Positions 14,292-22,246 of a stretch of 64,000 nt of DNA are shown here, piece by piece. Location: NCBI GenBank assembly GCA_965116355.1, contig OZ220679.1:2108001-2172000 (forward strand), read 5' to 3'. The translations under genes were made by a program, and so were the position numbers. This DNA comes from UBA1127 sp965116355 (GTDB lineage: Bacteria > Chloroflexota > Dehalococcoidia > Lucifugimonadales > UBA1127). The notes under the pieces are model-generated. The model had not been told where the DNA came from. It searched no databases and worked only from the letters and a program-made list of their open reading frames with translations. How positions within the stretch are numbered: the stretch's first letter is position 1; each line of letters starts with the position of its first letter.

Positions 14292-16178
14292 TTAGACCTC
14301 GCGGAACTCTCCTTCTACCGTGTCGTCGGGGGTGGCGTCAGGGGCTTCGGCGTCGGGGGCGCCTTCAGCGCCCGCCTGCTGGTAGACGGCCGAGCCGACC
14401 CGTTGGAGGGTGGCGGTCAGGTCGTCGATCATGGTGCGCAGCTTGGCGGGTTCCTCCGTCTGGGCGGCCTGCTGCAGGGCGTCGGCCTTGGTCTGCACCT
14501 CAGTCTTGAGGTCCTCGGGGATCTGCTCGCCCTGCTCGCTGAGCATCTTGTGGGCGCTGTAGGCGAGCTGGCTGGCGCTGTTGCGGAGCTCGGCTTCCTC
14601 GCGCTTGCGGGTGTCGTCCTCGGCGTTCTGCTCGGCCTCCTGCATCATGCGCTGGATCTCGTCGTCGGAGAGGCCGGAGCTCTCCTTGATGACGATCTTC
14701 TGCTCGCGGTTGGTGGCCTGGTCCTTGGCCGAGACGCTGAGGATGCCGTTGACGTCGATGTCAAAGGTGACCTCGATCTTGGGCACGCCACGGGGGGCGG
14801 GCAGGATACCGTCGAGCATGAAGCGGCCGATGGAGCGGTTGTCAGTCGCCATGGGGCGCTCGCCCTGGAGGACGTGGACCTCCACGCTGCCCTGGTTGTC
14901 CGAGGCGGTGGTGAAGACCTCCGACTTGGACGTGGGGATGGTGGTGTTGCGCTGGATGAGGGCGTGGCGCACACCGCCCTCGGTCTCGATGCCCATGGTC
15001 AGGGGGGTGACGTCAAGGAGCAGGATGTCCTGGATGTCGCCCTTGAGGACGGCGGCCTGGAGCGCGGCGCCGACGGCGACGGCCTCGTCGGGGTTGACGG
15101 AGCGACTGGGCTCCTTGCCGAAGATGGACTTCACGCGCTCGATGACTGCGGGCATGCGGGTCATGCCGCCGACGAGGATGACCTCGTCGATGTTGGCGGA
15201 GGTGACGCTGGCGTCGGTCATGGCCTGCTTGCAGGGAGTGTCAACCCTGTTAAGGAGCTCCTCGGTCATCTGCTCGAGCTGGGCGCGGGTGATGGTGCGG
15301 ACGAGGTGCTTGGGCCCGGCGGAATCGGCGGAGATGAAGGGGAGGTTGATCTCCGTCTGCGTCACGGAGGAGAGCTCCACCTTGGCCTTCTCCGCTGCCT
15401 CCTTCAGGCGCTGGAGGGCCATGCGGTCGGCGCCGAGATCGATGCCGGTCTCCTGGCGGAACTCACGGACGAGCCAGTCGACGGTCTTCTGATCGAAGTC
15501 GTCGCCGCCGAGGTGGGTGTTGCCGTTGGTGGAGAGCACCTCGTTGACGCCCTCGCCGATGCGGAGGATGGAGATGTCGAAGGTCCCGCCGCCGAGGTCG
15601 AAGACGGCGACGGTGGCCTCGGAGTGCTTGTCCATGCCGTAGGAGAGGGCGGCGGCAGTCGGCTCGTTGATGATGCGCAGGACTTCGAGGCCGGCGATCT
15701 TGCCGGCGTCGGTGGTGGCCTGGCGCTGGGCGTTGTTGAAGTAGGCCGGGACCGTGATGACGGCCTCGGTAATCTTCTCGCCGAGCTTGGTCTCGGCGTC
15801 GAGCTTGATCTTCTGGAGCACCTGGGAGGCGATCTCCGTGGGCGAGTAGGTCTTGTCGCCCATGACGACGTGGGCGTCGCCGTTGCCGCCGCGCTGAATC
15901 TGGTAGGGCAGGAGCTTGACGTCCGCCTGCACGACGGCATCGTCCATGGTGCGGCCGATGAGTCGCTTGGCGGAGTAGATGGTGTGCTCCGGGTTGACGA
16001 CGCTCTGGCGCTTGGCGGCGAGGCCGACGTAACGCTCGCCGGTCTTGGGATTGACGGCGACGACGGATGGCGTCAGGCGCGAGCCCTCCGCGTTCTCCAG
16101 GATGATGGGCTGCCCCGCCTCGACATACGCGGCGACGGAGTTGGTGGTGCCCAGGTCAATGCCGAGTACCTTTGGCAT
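14292..16178 (-). CDS. dnaK: Chaperone DnaK (Hsp70)
   Basis: A 628-residue Hsp70. The N-terminus MPKVLGIDLGTTNSVAAY has the phosphate-binding loop. Further ATPase motifs are VFDLGGGTFDISIL and VGGMTRMPAV. The substrate-binding domain follows (DVTPLTMGIETEGG) and then a helical lid. The C-terminus lacks the EEVD of eukaryotic forms and ends in an acidic tail. The ATG has GGAGGAGTAACAC upstream, and grpE ends 3 bp before it. It is the last gene of the hspR-grpE-dnaK operon. No dnaJ is present in the window. Folds proteins in the cytosol with GrpE as nucleotide-exchange factor. Confidence 0.98.
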   Translation of the reverse strand: MPKVLGIDLGTTNSVAAYVEAGQPIILENAEGSRLTPSVVAVNPKTGERYVGLAAKRQSVVNPEHTIYSAKRLIGRTMDDAVVQADVKLLPYQIQRGGNGDAHVVMGDKTYSPTEIASQVLQKIKLDAETKLGEKITEAVITVPAYFNNAQRQATTDAGKIAGLEVLRIINEPTAAALSYGMDKHSEATVAVFDLGGGTFDISILRIGEGVNEVLSTNGNTHLGGDDFDQKTVDWLVREFRQETGIDLGADRMALQRLKEAAEKAKVELSSVTQTEINLPFISADSAGPKHLVRTITRAQLEQMTEELLNRVDTPCKQAMTDASVTSANIDEVILVGGMTRMPAVIERVKSIFGKEPSRSVNPDEAVAVGAALQAAVLKGDIQDILLLDVTPLTMGIETEGGVRHALIQRNTTIPTSKSEVFTTASDNQGSVEVHVLQGERPMATDNRSIGRFMLDGILPAPRGVPKIEVTFDIDVNGILSVSAKDQATNREQKIVIKESSGLSDDEIQRMMQEAEQNAEDDTRKREEAELRNSASQLAYSAHKMLSEQGEQIPEDLKTEVQTKADALQQAAQTEEPAKLRTMIDDLTATLQRVGSAVYQQAGAEGAPDAEAPDATPDDTVEGEFREV

Positions 16179-16181
16179 GTG

Positions 16182-16790
16182 TTACTCCTCCTTACCAGGG
16201 TCTGGTTCATTGGGGTCTGACTGGGTCTCGCCGGCGGGCGCGCCAGATTGCACGACCACCTGCGCGGGGCGAATGACGCGGCCGTTCATGCGATAGCCCT
16301 GGCGGGTCACCTCCAGGATTTCGCCCTCCCGGCGCCCGATGACGTCGAACTGGCCGACGACCTCGTGCTCAAAGGGGTTGAAGAAGCCACCCTCGGCCTC
16401 AATGCGCTCGAGGCCCTCCGCGACGAAGATGCCGTGGAGCTTGCGCTCAATGAGCTGGAAGCCTTCGAGCCAGCCGCTCTGGGACCCGGGCTCCTCGGCG
16501 GCGTGCGCAAGGGCGCGCTGGAGGTCGTCGAGGACGGGGAGGACGCGCAGGATGACCTGCGCTCCGGCGCTGCCCGCGAGGTCCTGGCGCTCCTCATCGG
16601 CGCGCTTGCGGAAGTTGATGAGGTCGGCCTGGGCGCGCTGGGCGAGGGCCTTGAACTGCGCCTTCTCCCGCTCGGCCTCGTCAAGCAGGGACTGGAGCCG
16701 TTCCTCCTCGGTAGCCTCGGGGCCCGGCGGCAGAATCCCCTCGACGGGCGTGTCCTCGCCGTCACGGGCGCTGTGGCTGTGGTCCTGCAT
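16182..16790 (-). CDS. grpE: Nucleotide exchange factor GrpE
   Basis: A 202-residue GrpE. It has an acidic N-terminus, a long coiled-coil helix (EERLQSLLDEAEREKAQFKALAQRAQADLINFRKRADEE, about residues 30-70), and the beta-wing domain with GGFFNPFEHEVVGQF and VTRQGYRMNGRVIRPAQVVV. The ATG at 16790 is chosen for its strong GGAGGAGGACCG; an in-frame ATG exists at 16820. It overlaps the end of hspR by 29 bp and precedes dnaK by 3 bp. It releases ADP from DnaK. Confidence 0.95.
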   Translation of the reverse strand: MQDHSHSARDGEDTPVEGILPPGPEATEEERLQSLLDEAEREKAQFKALAQRAQADLINFRKRADEERQDLAGSAGAQVILRVLPVLDDLQRALAHAAEEPGSQSGWLEGFQLIERKLHGIFVAEGLERIEAEGGFFNPFEHEVVGQFDVIGRREGEILEVTRQGYRMNGRVIRPAQVVVQSGAPAGETQSDPNEPDPGKEE

Positions 16791-17301
16791 CGGTCCTCCT
16801 CCAGGAGTCAGGGTGCTCATGGCTGCCGGCGGCGCCGAAGTCGCGCTCCGCGTAGTGGAGCATCTCCAGCACGGACTGCACGTGGCCTTCGAGGGCGGCA
16901 GCGGCGCCGGTTTCCGCCCGGCCCTCGAGGGCGCGCTGCATGCCCTGGAGGCGGGCGACCATCTCCAGCGCCAGCTCGACGCCGGCGAGGTTCATGCCGC
17001 GCTCCTCGACCAGGTATTTGATCATTCGCAGGCGATTGAGGTCCTGGTCCGAGTAGTAGCGGACCATGCCCTCGCTGCGGGAGGGGCGGACGAGGCCGAG
17101 GCGCTCGTACTTTCGCAGGGTCTGGGGGTGCATGCGGAGGATGCGCGCGGTCACGCTGATGACGTACACGCCGAGGGTCTCGACCGGCTGCTCGTCCTCG
17201 TGCGGGGCGTCGACGGGCACGGGGAGGCGCGACTGGCCTTCGGCGCCGGCCGGAAAGACGACCTCCGAGCGTATGTGGATACGGCGCGTGCGTCGCTCCA
17301 T
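16762..17301 (-). CDS. hspR: MerR-family heat-shock repressor HspR
   Basis: A 179-residue protein. About residues 43-110 form a MerR-type winged helix-turn-helix (YVISVTARILRMHPQTLRKYERLGLVRPSRSEGMVRYYSDQDLNRLRMI). A helical effector part follows with LVEERGMNLAGVELAL, the usual HspR pattern. The unusually long N-terminus (about 40 residues) is charged and probably disordered. The ATG at 17301 was chosen because AAGGGAGAACGC precedes it. HspR proteins repress dnaK operons from HAIR operators with DnaK as co-repressor. Here an inverted repeat lies in the promoter 30 bp upstream, which fits autoregulation. Confidence 0.92.
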   Translation of the reverse strand: MERRTRRIHIRSEVVFPAGAEGQSRLPVPVDAPHEDEQPVETLGVYVISVTARILRMHPQTLRKYERLGLVRPSRSEGMVRYYSDQDLNRLRMIKYLVEERGMNLAGVELALEMVARLQGMQRALEGRAETGAAAALEGHVQSVLEMLHYAERDFGAAGSHEHPDSWRRTDAGPQPQRP

Positions 17302-17321
17302 GCGTTCTCCCTTCACATCGA

Positions 17322-17360
17322 ATCATAATGCTTGATACGCGGCGTGTCAACAGTTATAAT
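17322..17360. promoter_or_regulatory. Divergent overlapping promoters with HAIR-like operator
   Basis: Minus strand: TTGACA (17345-17350), 17-bp spacer, TATGAT (17322-17327), driving hspR-grpE-dnaK. Plus strand: TTGATA (17332-17337), 17-bp spacer, TATAAT (17355-17360), driving the zinc-ribbon gene. The two -35 boxes are the arms of CTTGATA-N7-TGTCAAC (17331-17351). This has the same 7-7-7 geometry as the HspR operator consensus CTTGAGT-N7-ACTCAAG. Binding of HspR there would block both promoters. Confidence 0.82.
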
Positions 17361-17371
17361 GCTAACAGCCG

Positions 17372-17514
17372 CAAGACGGTCGTCTTACGGTCGTAAGACG
17401 GGATGAAGGCACTCGCGACGAAATTCGTCCCGGAAGCCGGTAACCCGGCAGGCCGATGGAACGTTATTCATGTACAGAGCGTTACAGTAATTCGTAGAGC
17501 GAAGACACGCTCTG
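17372..17514 (+). promoter_or_regulatory. Structured leader of the zinc-ribbon gene
   Basis: In the predicted transcript, two hairpins compete for one segment: AAGAC-GGTC-GTCTT (17373-17386) and CGTCTTAC-GGTC-GTAAGACG (17381-17400). A third stem, CAGAGCGT (17475-17482) with ACGCTCTG (17507-17514), ends 4 bp before the purine-rich ribosome site. The arrangement looks like a switchable leader; no known riboswitch class is recognised. Confidence 0.5.
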
Positions 17515-17530
17515 AGAAGGGGAGGTCAAC

Positions 17531-17692
17531 ATGATCTACTTCAAGGCCTGTCCCAAGTGCAGGGGTGACATCCAGCTCCAGAACGATGGCACCGGCGATG
17601 CCCTCCACTGCTTGCAGTGCGGGTTCGAGCGCGCCGTTGCACCTCATCTGCTTGCAAAGGCCAGGGAGATGCGGCGAGCAAAGGCTGCCTGA
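17531..17692 (+). CDS. 53-residue zinc-ribbon protein
   Basis: A short protein with two CxxC knuckles: C7-P-K-C10 and C28-L-Q-C31, spaced as in zinc ribbons. They are followed by a basic helical tail (AKAREMRRAKAA). GGGGAGGTCAAC precedes the ATG. The gene has a near-consensus promoter (17332-17360) shared in part with the hspR operator, a long structured leader, and its own terminator at 17739-17772, so it is a real single-gene unit. Expression together with the heat-shock operon is predicted. Function unknown; nucleic-acid binding or metal sensing are possible. Confidence 0.8.
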   Translation: MIYFKACPKCRGDIQLQNDGTGDALHCLQCGFERAVAPHLLAKAREMRRAKAA

Positions 17693-17738
17693 CACAATGG
17701 CTGGACAGGGCTGACAAGCCCACCTGCGGGACGAATCG

Positions 17739-17772
17739 AGGAGGCCCCCGTCACCGGGGCCTCCTTTCTTTT
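17739..17772 (+). terminator. Intrinsic terminator after the zinc-ribbon gene
   Basis: AGGAGGCCCC (17739-17748), an 7-nt loop, GGGGCCTCCT (17756-17765), then TTCTTTT. Located 46 bp after the stop codon. Confidence 0.88.
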
Positions 17773-17804
17773 GGGAATTATATGCTTGCGTACCCACACT
17801 TGCC

Positions 17805-18386
17805 CTACTCATCTATTGCGTAGTGAGGTGTGCAATCATGCAAAATCATTTCGTGAATGCCGATAGGTCTGTCAAGACTAGGAATGCGCCGGTCAAACAT
17901 CGTAATGTACTTCACCCCGTCAGGACGCCCCGTAACACTCACAATAGTAGAAGAAAGTGGGAGTGTCTCATCGGGAATTGGGCAGAAGAGCCAGTCCGTT
18001 ACTAGAATGCCTCTACTCGCAGTTGGAACGCCGTGCCAACCGCCGTCAGGGATGAGAATTCTCACGAACTCTCCATCAAGCGCACAGTCGACGACCTCTG
18101 ACTCAGCTTCCCAACTGCGTCTAAACTCTGCTGATGCAGCGTTTTCATGGCGTTGTCGCGCAGGATTCAAGAAACAGTCATGAAGTTCGTCAACTGTGAC
18201 AAGTGGGCCAACAAAGGGCGTAGGAAAAGGCGTGAGGGCAAGAGCATCTTCTACTGCTGCTGGGGTTGGTGCTCCTGATGTTGGTTCCTCCGGCGAGCCA
18301 ATAAGTATGCCAAGTAGAACGAGTCCTACAAATCCAACAACTAAAGCTACACCACACCACTTCGCCACTGACACAATCTTCTTCAT
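17805..18386 (-). CDS. Hypothetical membrane-anchored protein, atypical composition
   Basis: A 193-residue protein with one N-terminal hydrophobic segment (about residues 8-30, CGVALVVGFVGLVLLGILIG). It is followed by a proline/threonine-rich linker and a globular part outside the membrane containing four cysteines (CFLNPARQ, VVDCALDG, WLFCPIPD, HDCTPHY). These could form two disulfides. No family recognised. The gene has distinctly lower G+C than its neighbours, which suggests acquisition. Probable ribosome site at the far minus-strand start is weak. Convergent with the zinc-ribbon unit. Confidence 0.65.
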   Translation of the reverse strand: MKKIVSVAKWCGVALVVGFVGLVLLGILIGSPEEPTSGAPTPAAVEDALALTPFPTPFVGPLVTVDELHDCFLNPARQRHENAASAEFRRSWEAESEVVDCALDGEFVRILIPDGGWHGVPTASRGILVTDWLFCPIPDETLPLSSTIVSVTGRPDGVKYITMFDRRIPSLDRPIGIHEMILHDCTPHYAIDE

Positions 18387-18441
18387 TGTCTATTCCCTTG
18401 GGTGCACAAGTGTACAATTCCCTTTCTTTTGTAACGTACCA

Positions 18442-18894
18442 TCAGTCACCGGGCGCGTCCGGGAAGATGAATTGTTCCAGAGAACTTTGGTCCCGAAGCT
18501 CCGTCGCGTCCGTGCCGGCCAGCAGATCCAAACACTCTCTGACCTGGGTTAGCACTCGAGCGGTGTCGAGTGTAGCGAAGGTTGGCGTGAATGGCTCCAA
18601 GTACGTGGCAGCCTGTTCGAGCTGGCGGCGGGCCGCGGCGAGGTTTCCGCGCTCGATGTGCAGGAGGCCGACGGCGACCTTGATGAGGGCGTAGTGGAAG
18701 AGCCTCAAAGGGTACGGGGCCTCACGCCAGAGGTCCTCCAGGGACTCGTGGGCGTCCCAGTAGCGGCGGTTGCGGAGGAGCTCGAGGCTGGGGCGGAGGG
18801 CGAGCTCGAGTTCGTGGTGGCTGGCGTCCGGGGGGCCGTCGCGCTGGAGGCGTTCGAGCCAGAGGGCGTCCTGCTCGGGCCGCGAAAGGGTCAC
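18442..18894 (-). CDS. DUF309 family protein
   Basis: A 150-residue helical protein. RNRRYWDAHESLEDLWREA (about residues 35-53) followed by LIKVAVGLLHIERGNLAAARRQLEQA is the DUF309 signature, with the conserved acidic and histidine residues of the first helix. The GTG at 18894 is preferred: it lies 4 bp after the stop of the molybdopterin gene, consistent with an operon. An open frame continues upstream only by reading through that gene. Function unknown. Confidence 0.82.
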   Translation of the reverse strand: MTLSRPEQDALWLERLQRDGPPDASHHELELALRPSLELLRNRRYWDAHESLEDLWREAPYPLRLFHYALIKVAVGLLHIERGNLAAARRQLEQAATYLEPFTPTFATLDTARVLTQVRECLDLLAGTDATELRDQSSLEQFIFPDAPGD

Positions 18895-18898
18895 GGCG

Positions 18899-19546
18899 CT
18901 ACCAACTGAAGCGCTGTTCCTTCCACGGGTCGCCCTCCATGTGGTAGCCGCGCTGTTCCCAGAAGCCGGGCTTGTCGCGCTCCATGAACTCCATGCCGTT
19001 GACCCACTTGGGGCTCTTCCAGGCGTAGCGCTTGGGCACCACAAGGCGGAGCGGGCCGCCGTGGTCGGGCGGGAGAGGCGCGCCGTCGTGGTTGTAGGCG
19101 AAGAGGACGTCGTCACCGACGAGCACGTCGAGGGAGAGGTTGGCGGTGTAGCCGCCGTAGCAGTGGAGCATGACGTAGCCGGCGTTGGGCAGGGGCTTGA
19201 TGCGCTTCATAACCTCGTGGATGGAGACGCCCTGCCAGGTGTTGTCGAGGCGGCTCCAGGTGGTGACGCAGTGGAAGTCGGCGGTGAGCGTGGTTTGCGG
19301 CAGGGCGGTGAACTCGTCCCACGTCCACTCCAACTTCTCCTCGACGAGGCCGAAGACGCGGAAGCGCCACTTGGCCATGTCGATCCTCGGCGTGCCGCCG
19401 AAGGTCAGGACGGGGAACTTGTCGGTCAGGTACTGGCCGGCAGGGGTGCGGATCCTGGCGTCCTCAGGCATGTCTCGATCGACCTCCGTGGCGGTGGACG
19501 AGGGCCCATAGGCGCCCGTCAGCATGTTGGTGAACCATCTGAACAC
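18899..19546 (-). CDS. Sulfite oxidase-like molybdopterin oxidoreductase
   Basis: A 215-residue protein of the sulfite oxidase/YedY (MsrP) catalytic family. C93 in TADFHCVTTWSRLDNTW is the expected molybdenum ligand. HGGPLRLVVPKRYAWKSPKWV and MEFMERDKPGFWEQRGYH are the usual downstream cofactor-binding blocks. There is no twin-arginine signal, unlike periplasmic MsrP, so it is probably cytosolic. The size matches the short 'sulfite oxidase-like' forms. It is followed by DUF309 as a probable two-gene operon. Substrate unknown. Confidence 0.88.
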   Translation of the reverse strand: MFRWFTNMLTGAYGPSSTATEVDRDMPEDARIRTPAGQYLTDKFPVLTFGGTPRIDMAKWRFRVFGLVEEKLEWTWDEFTALPQTTLTADFHCVTTWSRLDNTWQGVSIHEVMKRIKPLPNAGYVMLHCYGGYTANLSLDVLVGDDVLFAYNHDGAPLPPDHGGPLRLVVPKRYAWKSPKWVNGMEFMERDKPGFWEQRGYHMEGDPWKEQRFSW

Positions 19547-20089
19547 TTGCGTGCCTCTCTATGCCCTTTGGGTTCATGCTAGCCGGGGCGTAGGGGGATG
19601 TCAAAGCGGGGGTGGCAGGGGCGGGCGACTTGCGAGTCGCCCCTACGCAAGGGAGCGGGGGATGGAGCGGCGGGGAATTGAGTTGTGTTTCCGGGCGTTT
19701 TGGATTGCGTTTTTTTCGTTTCCAGATACGGGAGGGGCCTATTACGACTAAAACGACTACCGGAGGTCCGTAGCTGAAAGGGGGTTGTGTTGCATTGAAT
19801 CGCAATTGTGCTGCAGTGGGTCAACGGTATTGGGAACGGGTTGTGTTGCAATAAATTGCGGAAGTCAACTTTTCGGGTAGGGGTCATGTGCTTCGGGTCC
19901 TTGAGGCGCTTGCTTGTCTGAACGGGCAGGTTGTCGTGGCGATGCTCTTGCGTGCTCATGGGGGAAGAGTAGGGGGTCAGGCGCGGGCGCGCGTGGAGGT
20001 GGTGTCAGGGGGCCGCGCCATCCGTCGAGGATCTGTGGGGTTGGGCGCGGCCTTGGTCTCAGGGGCGGGGTGATTCCATGCGAGCGCCC

Positions 20090-20126
20090 GGTCTCCCGGA
20101 ACCTCATCGAGAGGCTCCGGGAGACC
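20090..20126 (+). repeat. Long hairpin repeat, copy 2
   Basis: Same structure as 12273-12309: 16-bp arms and loop ATCGA. Fifteen of sixteen pairs form. Position 20097-20119 is C-G where copy 1 has T-A, a compensating change; 20101-20115 is the single mismatch. Confidence 0.82.
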
Positions 20127-20356
20127 CCTTCGACGGAGCTCAGGGCGAACGGTTGGGGTGTGGGCGGGGGTTCTGGGCACCGGCTTTCGCCGGTGAAACG
20201 AGGGGAGAGTTGGGGAGTCGGACGGGGTTTGTGGCTGGCGACTCTGGATTCCCGCCTGCGCGGGAATGACGGGGGGCGGGGCGCGCCCCTTTCGAGAGCC
20301 TCAGGACAGGCTTCGACGGGCTCAGGGCGAACTGTTGGGGTGTGGGCGGGGGTTCT

Positions 20357-20600
20357 GGGCACCGGCTTTCGCCGGTGAAACGATGGAGTTGGGGGATAGG
20401 CTCGGGGCGAACGGTGTCCCGTTTGTCGGGGTTCCTGCCTGCGCAGGAACGACGGGGGTGTGGGCACCGGCTTTCGCCGGTGAAACGATGGAGTTGGGGG
20501 ATAGGCTCGGGGCGAACGGTGTCCCGTTTGTCGGGGTTCCTGCCTTCGCAGGAACGACGGGGTTCTGGGCACCGGCTTTCGCCGGTGAAACGATGGGGTT
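20357..20600 (+). repeat. 105-bp tandem repeat array (B and A hairpins)
   Basis: Two full units and a partial third. ACCGGCTTTCGCCGG starts at 20361, 20466 and 20571, an exact 105-bp period. Each unit is a family B hairpin, a 50-bp spacer ending GTTTGTCGGGG, and a family A hairpin (TGCCTGCGCAGG or TGCCTTCGCAGG). Units are nearly identical, so the duplication is recent. Confidence 0.9.
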
Positions 20601-20605
20601 GGGGG

Positions 20606-21922
<1,317 letters not shown>

Positions 21923-22246
21923 GGGAAGAACCTCCGGCTGGTGTTTGGGACAGTATAGGCGAGGGTGTATTGGGTTCCAAGGGGCGAGCGTCACAGGCGT
22001 CGTCCTTCGACAGGCCCTTCGAGAGCCTCAGGACAGGCTCAGGACGAACGGGGGGAGACACACCGCTCCGATTGTCGGGGTTCCTGCCTTCGCAGGAACG
22101 ACGGTTGGGGAGTGAGCAGTACAGGGCAGGTAGAGACAGTTGGGATGGGGGTGAGCGGAGGCAGCTTGACGATAGTGCGGGAGGTGGTAGCCTAGTTTGG
22201 CAGGGCGTGTCTGCGCGTCCTTCGACCAATGCCAAGGAGACCGAGC
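21923..22246 (+). repeat. Intergenic repeats upstream of ligA
   Basis: Contains family C units (about 22010-22050) and a family A hairpin (about 22077-22101). The remainder holds the divergent promoters of the DUF1015 gene and ligA, which are not clearly recognisable. Confidence 0.6.

Larger units (their letters stand above)
19547..20605 (+). repeat. Repeat island between two minus-strand genes
   Basis: No gene seen. Includes a family D palindrome (19623-19642), an AT-richer patch at 19690-19860 with a degenerate relative of the 191-bp repeat, a 160-bp repeat with the long hairpin (about 19999-20155), family B hairpins near 20175-20199, a family A hairpin (20244-20271), and a 105-bp tandem duplication from 20357. 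Confidence 0.8.

Noticed and set aside
14403..16220. A 605-codon plus-strand frame opposite dnaK
   Set aside because: Antisense of dnaK, composed mostly of G, L, D and V; no motifs or ribosome site.
20357..20600. Possible CRISPR array
   Set aside because: Period is 105 bp, spacers are as conserved as the repeats, and no cas genes are present. It is a tandem duplication of palindromic repeats.
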